Positions 25,537 through 34,509 are shown, counted from the first letter of the stretch. The stretch is 64,000 bases of DNA from Granulicella arctica (GCF_013410065.1 NZ_JACCCW010000001.1:1047093-1111092); one strand, 5' to 3'. Notes: generated from the sequence alone by a model not told the origin. Numbers and translations are program-made.

Positions 25537-27150
25537 TTACCCAATATCTTCCGACCAGTTCTCCAAATAAGCTTTGAAGTCCGACATAAACTTACCCGCA
25601 TCCGCACCGTCCACAATCCGGTGATCGAACCCAAGCGTAAACCGCTGGATCGACCGAATCGCAATCGCGTCCGCGCCATCCTTGTCCGTAATCACCTCGG
25701 CCTCTTTGTTCAATCCGCCGATACCAAGAATCGCCGCCTGCGGCTGGTTGATGATCGGCGTTCCAAACTGCTCGCCGAAGATCCCCGAGTTCGTCAGCGT
25801 AAACGTCCCGCCCGAGATCTCGTCCGGAGCCAGCTTCTTCCCGCGCGCCCGCTCCGCCACATCGACGATCGCCCGCGCAATCCCCAGGAAGTTCCGCTCC
25901 TCCGTTTGCTTGATCACCGGAACGATCAAGCCCCAATCCAGCGCCACCGCAATCCCGATATTGATGTTCTTGTTGTAACGAATCGCATCGCCTTCGACCG
26001 CACCGTTCACAATCGGATGCTTCCGCAGCGCCATCACCGCAGCCCGCGCAATAAACGGCATGTACGTCAGCTTCACGCCATTGCGCTGCTCGTATTTGTT
26101 CTTCTCCTTCTCGCGCAGCTTGACGATCCGCGTCATGTCCACCTTGAACACCGTGTGCACATGCGGACTCGTCCGCTTCGACTCCACCATGCGCGTCGCA
26201 ATGATCGAACGCATCTTCGTCATCGGCACCAGCTCGCCCGGTATCGGAGCAGCCGCCACCGGCTTCGCAGGCGTAGCCGCAGGAGCATTTGTAACCGCCG
26301 CAGGAGCAGCCGCAGCAGCAGGCTTCGCCCCACCCTCCAGATGACCCAGAATATCCGTCTTCGTAATCCGTCCCGCCGAACCCGAACCCGCAACCTGCGT
26401 CAGATCGACATTGTTGTCCTTCGCAATCTTCCGCACCAGCGGCGAAGACTTCGGATGCTCGCCAACCACCGCCGAAGCAGCAGGCGCAGGAGCCTCAGCC
26501 TTAGCAGCCGAAGGCGCAGCAGCCACCGGAGCCGGAGCAGCAGCAGCCTTACCCGCACCGCCACCGATCACCGCCACCACTGTATTGATCTGAACCGTCG
26601 CGCCCTCCGCAACCTTGATCTCCGTCAGCACACCCGCCGCCGGCGAAGGAATCTCCGCGTCCACCTTGTCCGTCGAAATCTCGAAGATCGGCTCATCGCG
26701 AGCAACCGTATCGCCCACCTTCTTCAGCCACTTCGTAATCGTCCCCTCGGTGATCGACTCGCCCATCTGTGGCATCACGATCTCGGTCTCCGCACCGGTA
26801 GCCTCAGCCACCGCAGGCGTATCCACCGCCGCTGGTTCAGCCGTATCCGCCGCAGGCTTCGCAGCCGTCTCAGCCTTTGCCGGAGCAGCAGCCGGAGCAC
26901 TCGCAGCAGCCCCAGCCTCCGCAATCGTGCAAACCACCGTACCGACCTGCACCGTCGCTCCCTCAGCGATCTTCAGCTCGCCCAGCGTCCCCGCCGCAGG
27001 CGAAGGAATCTCCGCATCGACCTTATCCGTCGAGATCTCAAACAAAGGTTCATCCCGAGCAACCGTATCGCCCGGCTTCTTCAGCCACTTCGTAATGGTG
27101 CCTTCTGTGATGGACTCGCCCATCTGGGGCATGACAACTTCGGTAGGCAT
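25537..27150 (-). CDS. sucB: Dihydrolipoamide acyltransferase E2 of a 2-oxo acid dehydrogenase (succinyltransferase-like)
   Basis: A 537-residue E2 core subunit. ATG 27150 follows GGAAGGA. There are two lipoyl domains, each with EISTDKVDAEIPSPAAG (lipoyl-Lys in TDKVD), joined by Ala/Pro-rich linkers. A peripheral-subunit-binding domain ('SSPLVRKIAKDNNVDLTQVA', then GSGSAGRITKTDI) follows, then a CAT-like catalytic domain with 'GFDHRIVDGADAGKFMSDF' near the end. The MPQMGESITEGT opening is usual for two-lipoyl SucB-like E2s, so 2-oxoglutarate dehydrogenase is favoured, though branched-chain or pyruvate E2 cannot be excluded. It lies downstream of lpdA and lipB, which supply E3 and lipoylation. 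No E1 gene is in the window. Confidence 0.85.
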   Translation of the reverse strand: MPTEVVMPQMGESITEGTITKWLKKPGDTVARDEPLFEISTDKVDAEIPSPAAGTLGELKIAEGATVQVGTVVCTIAEAGAAASAPAAAPAKAETAAKPAADTAEPAAVDTPAVAEATGAETEIVMPQMGESITEGTITKWLKKVGDTVARDEPIFEISTDKVDAEIPSPAAGVLTEIKVAEGATVQINTVVAVIGGGAGKAAAAPAPVAAAPSAAKAEAPAPAASAVVGEHPKSSPLVRKIAKDNNVDLTQVAGSGSAGRITKTDILGHLEGGAKPAAAAAPAAVTNAPAATPAKPVAAAPIPGELVPMTKMRSIIATRMVESKRTSPHVHTVFKVDMTRIVKLREKEKNKYEQRNGVKLTYMPFIARAAVMALRKHPIVNGAVEGDAIRYNKNINIGIAVALDWGLIVPVIKQTEERNFLGIARAIVDVAERARGKKLAPDEISGGTFTLTNSGIFGEQFGTPIINQPQAAILGIGGLNKEAEVITDKDGADAIAIRSIQRFTLGFDHRIVDGADAGKFMSDFKAYLENWSEDIG

Positions 27151-27212
27151 ACACATTCCTTCCAGATCTCTTGGCTGACTAGCTGACCGCTAACTAGTTG
27201 CTTCCCCGTGGA

Positions 27213-27959
27213 TTATAAAGCCGCAGCCCCCACCGGCGCAGCCTCACCCAGCAGCTCCGCCACCGTCTCCACCCCCAGCATCTGCCGCCCAAACACATGC
27301 CCAAAGCTCCGAGCCACTGAATTCACAGCATTTTCCATCGTCACCACCACCCCATCGCCCGCCTCCAGCTCCAGGCTCGTCACCTCGCGGTCCGCGATCC
27401 CGCACGGCACAATCCACTGATAATCGCGCAGGTCCGTCGTCACATTCAGCGCAAACCCATGCGACGTCACCCCCTGCGACACATGCACCCCAATCGCCGC
27501 CACCTTCCGCTCCAGCACCGACCCACCCGCCGCCGTCCACACGCCCGTCCGCTTGCACACCCGCTGCGTCACCACGCCAAAGTCCTTGCACACCCGGATC
27601 AGCGCCTCCTCCATCAACCGCACAAAATCCACCGGCCCCAGATGCGGCCCCTTCTTCCCAGGCAAATCTCCCCGCAGATCAAAGATCGGATACCCCACCA
27701 ACTGCCCCGGCCCGTGGTACGTCACATCCCCCCCACGATTCACCTCATGCAGCTCCACCCCACGCTGCGCCAGCAGCTCATCGCTCAACAACACATTCTC
27801 CCGATGCGCATTCCGCCCCAGCGTCAACACCGGCGGATGCTCCATCAGCAACAACACATCCCCAATCGCACCCACCTTCCGCGCAGCCACCACCCGAGCC
27901 TGCACAGCAAGCCCCTCAGCATAAGAAACTCGCCCGAGATGAAGAAGATGAATGTACAT
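27213..27959 (-). CDS. lipB: Octanoyltransferase LipB
   Basis: A 248-residue enzyme moving octanoyl from acyl-carrier protein to lipoyl domains. Family blocks are 'VLTLGRNAHRENVLLSDE', 'EVNRGGDVTYHGPGQLVGYP' (RGGxxTYHGPGQ), 'KRTGVWTAAGG', 'KVAAIGVHVSQGVTSHGFAL' (catalytic Lys) and 'IVPCGIADREVTSLE' with the catalytic Cys. It lies between the DinD-like gene and E2 on the minus strand, and its product would modify the two lipoyl domains of that E2. LipA is not in the window. Confidence 0.95.
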   Translation of the reverse strand: MYIHLLHLGRVSYAEGLAVQARVVAARKVGAIGDVLLLMEHPPVLTLGRNAHRENVLLSDELLAQRGVELHEVNRGGDVTYHGPGQLVGYPIFDLRGDLPGKKGPHLGPVDFVRLMEEALIRVCKDFGVVTQRVCKRTGVWTAAGGSVLERKVAAIGVHVSQGVTSHGFALNVTTDLRDYQWIVPCGIADREVTSLELEAGDGVVVTMENAVNSVARSFGHVFGRQMLGVETVAELLGEAAPVGAAAL

Positions 27960-27974
27960 TATGAGCGTCCTAAA

Positions 27975-28919
27975 CTACTCATCGGGATCATTGCTCGCTT
28001 GGATCTCTTTTGTCTCCGCTTTTTTGAGTCTCTTGGCAACTTTATCGATATTCTCTGCCGTTGGTAGATGCTCCGGCATCGTCCCGCCTATCTCTCGAAT
28101 GGTCTGACGAACTCGCTTACCAACCTCATAGTGCAGATCATTCGCACGAACCTTGCCTTGCGTCTTTTCCCGCCGCAGCTTTTCCTCTGTCTGTGTCGCA
28201 CGGAAGAGATTCGCTGCAAGCTCGGTACTTCCCATATGGTCTAGAATATTTTCCTTCGACTTGAGCCCCTTCTTCCGTTGAATACCAACACGATCAAGAC
28301 CACCATAGAGGCCCTTGTAACCAAAGGTCTGAAAGATTGCAAAATCGAGCGGAGCTACCACCCCAGCACCTTTTGCTGCGCTCGCCAAATTCTTGTTGTG
28401 GGTTTTTATCTCGTCTCGTAGAAGAAGTCGCTTGTGATCTTCACTCAGCGGAGCGTACTGTTCTACGTCATCGTCCTGAACCTCTTGTCGACGAGTCTGG
28501 ATAGCAAAATACGTTTGAGCAAATGCAATCTGCTTCTTCCGAGCATCTCCATTCTGGGCAATCAGGTAGCAAGCATAGCGAGTGAGCCTGAAATTGGTGA
28601 TCTCCCGACCGGCACCAGACCCAATCTCAACCATTTCGTTGACGTCAACAAAATGGTTCTCGACCACCTGGCCAGAGAGTCGACATGCCTCCATCGCCTT
28701 TGTAATCGCCGATGAAAAGTTTCGATACTCCGCATAACCAAGTAATTTTTGCAGCTCACGAGCGAACCAATATTCCACGCCATCATCATCGACCTGGGCG
28801 GCCTGCTCGAACCGAGCGATCAGATGAGAAATAGAGTCGCTCTCTGCCTTCGGAGAAGCGTTGGCATCTCCGAAGGCTATACGCGACAGTTTGCTCGACT
28901 TGGATTCCGGATCGTTCAC
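27975..28919 (-). CDS. DinD-like (DNA-damage-inducible protein D) protein
   Basis: About 314 residues. GTG 28919 is preferred to GTG 28952 because AGGAGC lies 6 nt before it. 'EYWFARELQKLLGYAEYRNF' is the BRO-N-like motif of DinD/KilA-type proteins, and 'LTRYACYLIAQNGDARKKQI' plus 'AFAQTYFAIQTR' complete it. The middle 'GLKSKENILDHMGSTELAAN' and 'LFRATQTEEKL' match the DinD C-terminal half. DinD inhibits RecA filament activity in E. coli; here the role is only inferred. It is wedged between lpdA and lipB (39-bp and 15-bp gaps), which suggests insertion of a defence or SOS-type gene into a housekeeping operon. No SOS box was seen upstream. Confidence 0.8.
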   Translation of the reverse strand: MNDPESKSSKLSRIAFGDANASPKAESDSISHLIARFEQAAQVDDDGVEYWFARELQKLLGYAEYRNFSSAITKAMEACRLSGQVVENHFVDVNEMVEIGSGAGREITNFRLTRYACYLIAQNGDARKKQIAFAQTYFAIQTRRQEVQDDDVEQYAPLSEDHKRLLLRDEIKTHNKNLASAAKGAGVVAPLDFAIFQTFGYKGLYGGLDRVGIQRKKGLKSKENILDHMGSTELAANLFRATQTEEKLRREKTQGKVRANDLHYEVGKRVRQTIREIGGTMPEHLPTAENIDKVAKRLKKAETKEIQASNDPDE

Positions 28920-28958
28920 TAGGGGCTCCTGATCGTTATAAGGTGGACCCACAACGAC

Positions 28959-30380
28959 CTAAACATTCACCGCCATCCCCTCCACACTCGAGAACCCATC
29001 CAGCAGCGCCTCCGCCACCGTCGGATGAGCATGCACGGTAAACATCATCTCCTCCACCGTCGCCTCCAGCTCAATCGCCGTCACAGCCTCCGCGATAATC
29101 TCCGTCGCATACGGCCCGATGATGTGCACGCCCAGAATCTCGCCATACTTCGCATCCGCGACCACCTTGATGAACCCGTCATGCGCATCCAGAATCGTCG
29201 CCTTCGAGTTCCCCACAAACGGGAACTTGCCCACCTTTACCTGCAAGCCCTTCGCCTTCGCCTGCGTCTCCGTCAGCCCCACGCTCGCAATCTGCGGATC
29301 CGTATACGTGCATCCCGGAATCCGATCACGCCGCACCGGCTTCGCATACTTACCCGCCAGCTTCGCCGCAACCACCAGCCCGCTCATCCCGCCCACATGC
29401 GCCAACTGCGGCAGCCCGGCAACAATATCGCCGATCGCATACACCCCCGGCTCCGTCGTCTCCATCCACTCATTCGTCACGATGAACCCGCGATCCGGCT
29501 TGATATTCGTCTTATCCAGCCCACAGTCATACGTCCGCGGAGCACGTCCCACCGCCACCAGCACCTTCTCCGCCTGCTTCGTCTGGCCCTTGCCATCCGA
29601 GGTCGTAAAGTGCACCAGCGCGCCATCCTTATTCTTCTCGATCTTGTCGACCTTCGCGCCCACATGCACCTCGATGCCGCGCTTCTTATACAACCGCAGC
29701 AGCTCCTTCGAGATGTCCTCATCCTCGACGTTCACAATCCGCGGCAGCGCCTCCAGCACCGTCACCTCAGCCCCAAAGCTCTTGAAGACCGACGCAAACT
29801 CCACACCCACCGCACCCGCGCCCACCACCACCAGCGACTTCGGCATCGTCGGCGTCTTCAGGATCTCGATGTTCGTCATGATCGTCTCGTCCGCCGTGTA
29901 CCCCGGCAGCATCCGCGCATCCGAACCCGTCGCCAGCACCACCTTCTTCGCCTTCACCGTCGAGGTCTTGCCGTCCGCACCCTTCACCTCAATCGTGTGC
30001 ACGCCATCCTTCGCCGGCCCCGTCAGCCGCCCATAGCCCTTGATCGCGTTGATCTTGTTCTTCTTCATCAGAAAATCAAGACCCTTCGTATGCCGCGAGA
30101 TCACATCATCCTTACGCGCCAGCACACCCGCCCAGTTCACCGTGCGCCCTTCGACGCCCTCGATCCCGTAACGATCCGCATGCTTCAGGTGATCCCAAAG
30201 CTCCGCCGAAAACAGCATCGCCTTCGTCGGAATGCAACCCCACAGCAGACACGTCCCGCCCAGCCGTTCATTCGCATCCACCAGCGCCGCCTTCAGCCCA
30301 TACTGCGAAGCGCGAATCGCGCACGTATACCCAGCCGGTCCACCACCCAGCACCACCACATCAAAGATCGTATCCGCCAA
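28959..30380 (-). CDS. lpdA: Dihydrolipoyl dehydrogenase (E3)
   Basis: A 473-residue flavoprotein that reoxidises lipoyl groups with NAD+. The N-terminal FAD loop is 'VVVLGGGPAGYTCAIRASQY', the redox disulfide 'GGTCLLWGCIPTKAML', the NAD site 'SLVVVGAGAVGVEFASVFKS', and the C-terminal catalytic His-Glu is in 'FTVHAHPTVAEALLDG'. The active-site text GTCLLWGCIPTK differs from the common GTCLNVGCIPSK but keeps both Cys. The start is TTG 30380, behind GGAG. It is the first gene of the minus-strand run lpdA, dinD-like, lipB, E2. Confidence 0.95.
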   Translation of the reverse strand: MADTIFDVVVLGGGPAGYTCAIRASQYGLKAALVDANERLGGTCLLWGCIPTKAMLFSAELWDHLKHADRYGIEGVEGRTVNWAGVLARKDDVISRHTKGLDFLMKKNKINAIKGYGRLTGPAKDGVHTIEVKGADGKTSTVKAKKVVLATGSDARMLPGYTADETIMTNIEILKTPTMPKSLVVVGAGAVGVEFASVFKSFGAEVTVLEALPRIVNVEDEDISKELLRLYKKRGIEVHVGAKVDKIEKNKDGALVHFTTSDGKGQTKQAEKVLVAVGRAPRTYDCGLDKTNIKPDRGFIVTNEWMETTEPGVYAIGDIVAGLPQLAHVGGMSGLVVAAKLAGKYAKPVRRDRIPGCTYTDPQIASVGLTETQAKAKGLQVKVGKFPFVGNSKATILDAHDGFIKVVADAKYGEILGVHIIGPYATEIIAEAVTAIELEATVEEMMFTVHAHPTVAEALLDGFSSVEGMAVNV

Positions 30381-30491
30381 AGCAAGCTCCGTTCGAGTAA
30401 GAAAATTCCAGCACCAACAATTTTACGCCCGCCCCCTCAACCCGCCCCCTCAACCCGCCCCCGCCCACCCAATCTCGATCCCCTAAAAAAC

Positions 30492-30656
30492 CTGTCATCC
30501 TGAGCGAAGGGCGCAGCCCGCAGCCGAAGGACCTGCGGTTGCACTTGTTGTTGCTTGTTCTTTCAAAATCCTACCCACCCAAAAAACTCTGTCATCCATC
30601 CTGATCGAAGGCACAGCCGAAGTCGAAGGACCTGCATTGGCTTTTGCCCGCTCTCG
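30492..30656 (+). repeat. Two family A repeats in the gap before the AhpD-like gene
   Basis: Copies lie at 30492-30563 and 30590-30656; the second is decayed (tcatccatcctgatcg). The 399-bp gap also has a short C-rich direct repeat (cgccccctcaacc, about 30427-30466) and otherwise nothing recognisable. Confidence 0.85.
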
Positions 30657-30779
30657 AACCCAACAAAAAATCGCCCCAACACCCCGGCCCCATTCGATGC
30701 AACATATTCATCGAACACCCACCCCATCCGATGATAAGGTGCTCCTACCCCGGCCCCCACCCACAAAGGAGAACCCTCC

Positions 30780-31082
30780 ATGTACGACATGAAGAACCTC
30801 GCCAAGCTCAAAACCCTCGACACCGACGCCCCCGAAGCCATGAAAGCCTTCTGGGCCTTCGACAAAGCCGCCCTCGCCGACGGAGCCATCCCCGCTAAGT
30901 ACAAAGAGCTCATCGCCGTAGCCGTAGCCCTCACCACCCAATGCCCCTACTGCCTCGAGATCCACTCCACCAGCGCCCGCAAAGCCGGAGCCTCCGAGCA
31001 AGAGCTAGCCGAAGTCGTTCTCGTAGCCGCCGCCCTCCGCGCCGGAGCAGCCATCACCCACGGCACCCACGTCGTCCGCTAA
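30780..31082 (+). CDS. Carboxymuconolactone decarboxylase/AhpD-family protein
   Basis: A 100-residue all-helical protein. ATG 30780 follows AAAGGAG. The AhpD core 'TTQCPYCLEIHSTSARKAGA' carries the CPYC-x-x-x-H redox motif, followed by 'SEQELAEVVLVAAALRAGAA'. Such proteins act as small thiol peroxidase or disulfide reductants, usually as oligomers in the cytosol. It is monocistronic and flanked by repeats. Confidence 0.9.
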   Translation: MYDMKNLAKLKTLDTDAPEAMKAFWAFDKAALADGAIPAKYKELIAVAVALTTQCPYCLEIHSTSARKAGASEQELAEVVLVAAALRAGAAITHGTHVVR

Positions 31083-31126
31083 ATCCCCGTCATCAACCAA
31101 CCACCCTCACAACCGCAACCAGCCTG

Positions 31127-31467
31127 TCATCCGGAACGAAACAAAATGCTCGGGTACCCCATCTTCGCGACAGCCCTATCGTCGCTAAGGTGGGCATCGC
31201 GCACAGCGCGACCGTTCTCTCCCAACCCACCACAAAAACTGTCATCCTGAGCGAAGGCGCGCATTTGCGCCGCAGCCGAAGGAACCTGCGGTTGCCCTTG
31301 CTGTTGTTTGTTTTGAAACTCAATGCCCCCCCAAAAATTGTCATCCTGAGCGGAGCGCAGCGCAGTCGAAGGACCTGCGGTTGCCCTTGCCGTTGCTTGT
31401 TTTAAAACCCACCCACCAAAAAACTCTGTCATCCTGAGCGAAGCACGCAGCCGAAGGACCTGCGGTG
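31127..31467 (+). repeat. A-head / B / A composite followed by two more A copies
   Basis: A short A head (tgtcatccggaacga, about 31127-31141) precedes a B copy (31151-31220), then A copies at 31239-31316 (centre GGCGC-gcattt-GCGCC), 31339-31403 and 31426-31467 (3'-truncated). This cluster fills the 397-bp gap between the AhpD-like and GNAT genes. Confidence 0.9.
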
Positions 31468-31479
31468 ACCCTCGCACCC

Positions 31480-31989
31480 CTACAACACCATCTCCATAAA
31501 CACCTCCGCCCGCGCATACTCCATCGGCGGAATCCGCTCCGCCGGCACATGCACGAACCCGATCGACTCATACAGATGCACCGCATTCGCCAGCTTCCAG
31601 CTGCTCCCCAGAAACAGCGACACCGCCCCCATCTCCCGCGCCTGCGCCACCGCATACGTCAACAACCGCCGCCCGATCCCCAACCCGCGCAGCTCCGGCG
31701 ACACCGCCATCTTCGACAGCTCATACACCCCATCCCCCATCGGGATCAGCGCCACACAACCCACCGCCACCCCATCCGCATACACCATCAGGACGCGCCC
31801 GCCCTTGCTCAAAATCGCCCCCGGATTCCCCAGCACCTCATGGTCCTTCGCCTCCAGCACAAAGAAGCGCGAGATCCACTCCTCATTCAGCGTCCGGAAC
31901 GCCGTCCCATCCTCACCCTCTGCCAACGGCCGCATCTCAATCTCCGGCTGCCTCAACCTCTTCTCTTCCATCTCATCCACGCTCTGCAT
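31480..31989 (-). CDS. GNAT-family N-acetyltransferase
   Basis: A 169-residue enzyme. The acetyl-CoA loop is 'ELSKMAVSPELRGLGIGRRL' (RGLGIGR), preceded by 'VGCVALIPMGDGVYELSKMA' and followed by 'SLFLGSSWKLANAVHLYESI' then GFVHV. It is similar to MarR-associated/YjgM-like acetyltransferases; the acceptor is unknown. ATG 31989 is used; ATG 31971 (MEEKR) is an alternative. It ends only 12 bp from a truncated A repeat. Confidence 0.85.
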   Translation of the reverse strand: MQSVDEMEEKRLRQPEIEMRPLAEGEDGTAFRTLNEEWISRFFVLEAKDHEVLGNPGAILSKGGRVLMVYADGVAVGCVALIPMGDGVYELSKMAVSPELRGLGIGRRLLTYAVAQAREMGAVSLFLGSSWKLANAVHLYESIGFVHVPAERIPPMEYARAEVFMEMVL

Positions 31990-32087
31990 CGCCAGACCCT
32001 CCCTGTCAATCCAGTCTCCCTCTCTCCATGCAATACGTCCAATATCTTGTTCCTTTCGATTAGTATCTTTGAAATATGAATCGCTAA

Positions 32088-32211
32088 GAACCTATTTTAA
32101 AAACTGCTATCGAAGAAGAGTGTTTTGAGAGGGAGTAAAGACCGTTTTGAAAGGGCACGGCTTCAGCCGTGCCGCAAAAAACAAAAGAAGCGGGGCTTTA
32201 GCCCCTGAGGG
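32088..32211 (+). repeat. Family C repeat, copy 2
   Basis: The complete copy: a leader (aagaacctattttaaaaactgc), the hairpin CACGGC-ttca-GCCGTG, a purine-rich spacer, and the hairpin GGGGCT-tta-GCCCC. It lies directly upstream of the LysR gene. Confidence 0.85.
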
Positions 32212-32249
32212 AACATCGCTGCCCACCACCCTCCAAAAGGCACGACATC

Positions 32250-33209
32250 ATGGACAAAGACATCGAGCTCCGCCACCTCCGCTACTTCGTCGCCGTCGCC
32301 GAAGAGCTCCACTTCGGCCGCGCCGCCCAGCGCCTCCACCTCGCCCAGCCTCCGCTCTCGCAACAAATCCGCAAGCTCGAAGACATCCTCGGCTTCCCCC
32401 TCTTCCTTCGCACCTCCCGCTCCGTCCGCCTCACCGCCGCCGGGTCCGCCTTCCTCGAACGCGCCCAGCGCACCCTCCGCAACGTCCAGCGCGACCTCGA
32501 CGAAACCCGAGCCCTCGGCCGCGGCGAGCTCGGCTCGCTCCACATCGGCTTCGTCGGCTCCGCCATGCTCAGCATCCTCCCCGCCATCCTCCGCACCTAC
32601 AGCGAGTCCCACCCCCGCGTCCACCTCCACCTCCACGAGTCCTTCACCTCCAAGGTCATCGAGGGCCTCGAGAACGGAACCCTCGACGCCGGCATCCTCC
32701 GCGACGGCGACCCCACCGACACGGTCGATGGCCTCGACGTCATCACCCTCTCCTCCGAGCCCTTCGTCGCCGTCCTTCCCGCCACCCACCCCCGTGCCCG
32801 CCAAAAATCCATCTCCCCCGCATCCCTTCGCGGCGACCCCTTCGTCTACTACCCCCGCACCGCCGGAACCCGCGCCTATGAGAAACCCCTCAGCATCTTC
32901 GAAGAGCACGGCTTCCGCCCCCACATCGTCCAGGAGGCCTCCCACTGGCTCTCCATCCTCCGCCTCGTCGGAGCCGGACTCGGCGTCTCCATCGCCCCCG
33001 CCTGCGTCCGCCACATCGCCTCCCCCGAAGTAGCCTGTATCCCCATCCGCGGAGCCAAAGTCACCAGCAACATCGAACTAGCCTGCCTCGCCGGAGAATC
33101 CCGTCCCATCGTCCAACGCTTCGCCCAAACCGCCACCCTGAAGGAGCAATCACACGAAACCCCGAGAACCCCGGGTGCCCCATCTTCGCGACAGCACTAT
33201 CGTCGCTAA
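32250..33209 (+). CDS. LysR-family transcriptional regulator whose end is encoded by a B repeat
   Basis: A 319-residue regulator. The N-terminal winged helix ('ELRHLRYFVAVAEELHFGRA', 'HLAQPPLSQQIRKLEDILGF') is canonical, and the effector domain contains 'GELGSLHIGFVGSAMLSILP' and 'GLENGTLDAGILRDGDP'. It is close to BenM/CatM-type LysRs of aromatic metabolism; the effector is unknown. The reading frame runs into a family B repeat at 33171: the last dozen residues (PGAPSSRQHYRR) and the TAA stop are repeat sequence, so the native stop has been lost or replaced. No divergent target gene is present; a GNAT gene lies upstream. Confidence 0.9.
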   Translation: MDKDIELRHLRYFVAVAEELHFGRAAQRLHLAQPPLSQQIRKLEDILGFPLFLRTSRSVRLTAAGSAFLERAQRTLRNVQRDLDETRALGRGELGSLHIGFVGSAMLSILPAILRTYSESHPRVHLHLHESFTSKVIEGLENGTLDAGILRDGDPTDTVDGLDVITLSSEPFVAVLPATHPRARQKSISPASLRGDPFVYYPRTAGTRAYEKPLSIFEEHGFRPHIVQEASHWLSILRLVGAGLGVSIAPACVRHIASPEVACIPIRGAKVTSNIELACLAGESRPIVQRFAQTATLKEQSHETPRTPGAPSSRQHYRR

Positions 33210-33437
33210 GGTGGGCATCGTGCGCAGCACGACCGCTCTCCTCCACCCCACCACCCACCCAAACTGTCATCCTGAGCGAAGTGCAAAGCACGGAGTCGAA
33301 GGACCTGCGGTTGTTTTTGCACTTGCTGTTGCACTTGCCGTTGCCCGTTCTTCCTCAACTAAACAAGAAACTGTCATCCTAAGCCGCAGTCGAAGGACCT
33401 GCGGTTGCTTTTGCACTTGTTCTTGCCCTTGCCGCTA
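33171..33437 (+). repeat. B-A composite plus a second A copy
   Basis: A B copy (33171-33243, overlapping the lysR end), an A copy at 33264-33353 with centre GTGC-aaa-GCAC, and a shortened A copy at 33371-33437 that lacks the central hairpin (tcctaagccgcagtcg). Confidence 0.9.
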
Positions 33438-33491
33438 CACCCACCCAATCCAGTAAGATCAACCCACCCTCGGTCAAGAAAAAGGGAAAGC

Positions 33492-34490
33492 ATGAACCTA
33501 AAACAAGCCACCACCATCCTGGCCATCACCCTCCTCCACCTCTGCCCCACCACCATCTTCGCGCAAGCGCAAACCCCCACCCAAACCATCCTCATCGACA
33601 CCGACATCGGCGACGACATCGACGACGCCTACGCCCTAGCCCTCACCCTCGCCAGCCCCGACATCAAAATCCTCGGCATCTCCTCCGCCTGGGGCGACAC
33701 CGCCCTCCGCAGCCGCATGATCGACCGCCTCCTCTGCGAGACCGGCCGCGACGACATCCCCTCCCTCACCGGCATCGAAAAAACCACCCACGGCGCAGCC
33801 AACTTCTCCCAGCAACCCTGGGCCGCCGCAGGCATCCCGCACCCCCACAAGGACGCCATCGCCTTCCTCCTCGATCAAGCCACCCAGCACCCCGGCCAGA
33901 TCACCCTCCTCGCCATCGCCCCCCTCACCAACATCGGCGCCGCCATCGACCGCGACCCCGCCGCCTTCCGCAAGCTCAAGCGCGTCGTCCTCATGGGAGG
34001 CTCCGTCTACAAAGGCTACAGCGACGGCCTCGGCATCACACCCCCCGCCCCGCCCAGCCGCGAGTACAACATCGCCATGGACCCCGCCGCCGCACAAAAA
34101 CTCTTCCGCTCCGGAGTCCCCATCGTCATGCTGCCGCTCGACGCAACCCAGCTCAAGTTCGACGAGACCAAACGCGCCCTCCTCGCCTCCATCAGCACCC
34201 CCCTCACCGACTCCCTCCAGGTCCTCACCGCCGAGTACACCCGCAACACCCACTGGCCCACCCCCACCATGTTCGACGTCGTCGCCGCCGCCACCCTCAT
34301 CGACCCCGCCATCTGCCCCACCACCCCCCTCCACATCGACATCGACGCAACCGGCGACACCCGCCCCACCCCCGGCACCCCCAACGCCAACGTCTGCCTC
34401 ACCCCCAACGAGCAAGCCTTCAACCAACTCCTCCTAACACGCCTCCTCAACCAAAAACTAACCCCAACCCACACCTGCACCAACCCATAG
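33492..34490 (+). CDS. Secreted inosine/uridine-preferring-type nucleoside hydrolase
   Basis: A 332-residue enzyme. ATG 33492 follows AAAGGG. A signal peptide (1-23, 'TTILAITLLHLCPTTIFAQA') predicts export. The family Asp cluster is 'ILIDTDIGDDIDDAYALALT' (DTDxGxDDxxA with an extra Ile), plus 'VVLMGGSVYKG' and 'EYNIAMDPAAAQKLF' (N-x-x-x-D-P-x-A). It hydrolyses the N-glycosidic bond of ribonucleosides and probably salvages extracellular nucleosides. It is flanked on both sides by repeats. Confidence 0.9.
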   Translation: MNLKQATTILAITLLHLCPTTIFAQAQTPTQTILIDTDIGDDIDDAYALALTLASPDIKILGISSAWGDTALRSRMIDRLLCETGRDDIPSLTGIEKTTHGAANFSQQPWAAAGIPHPHKDAIAFLLDQATQHPGQITLLAIAPLTNIGAAIDRDPAAFRKLKRVVLMGGSVYKGYSDGLGITPPAPPSREYNIAMDPAAAQKLFRSGVPIVMLPLDATQLKFDETKRALLASISTPLTDSLQVLTAEYTRNTHWPTPTMFDVVAAATLIDPAICPTTPLHIDIDATGDTRPTPGTPNANVCLTPNEQAFNQLLLTRLLNQKLTPTHTCTNP

Positions 34491-34509
34491 CCAAGCAGCC
34501 ATATCGAAG

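Noticed and set aside
25450..27186. Long plus-strand open frame opposite the E2 gene
   Set aside because: Arg-rich shadow frame. The minus strand encodes a clear two-lipoyl E2.
29025..30503. Long plus-strand open frame opposite lpdA
   Set aside because: Arg/His-rich antisense frame of a canonical dihydrolipoyl dehydrogenase.
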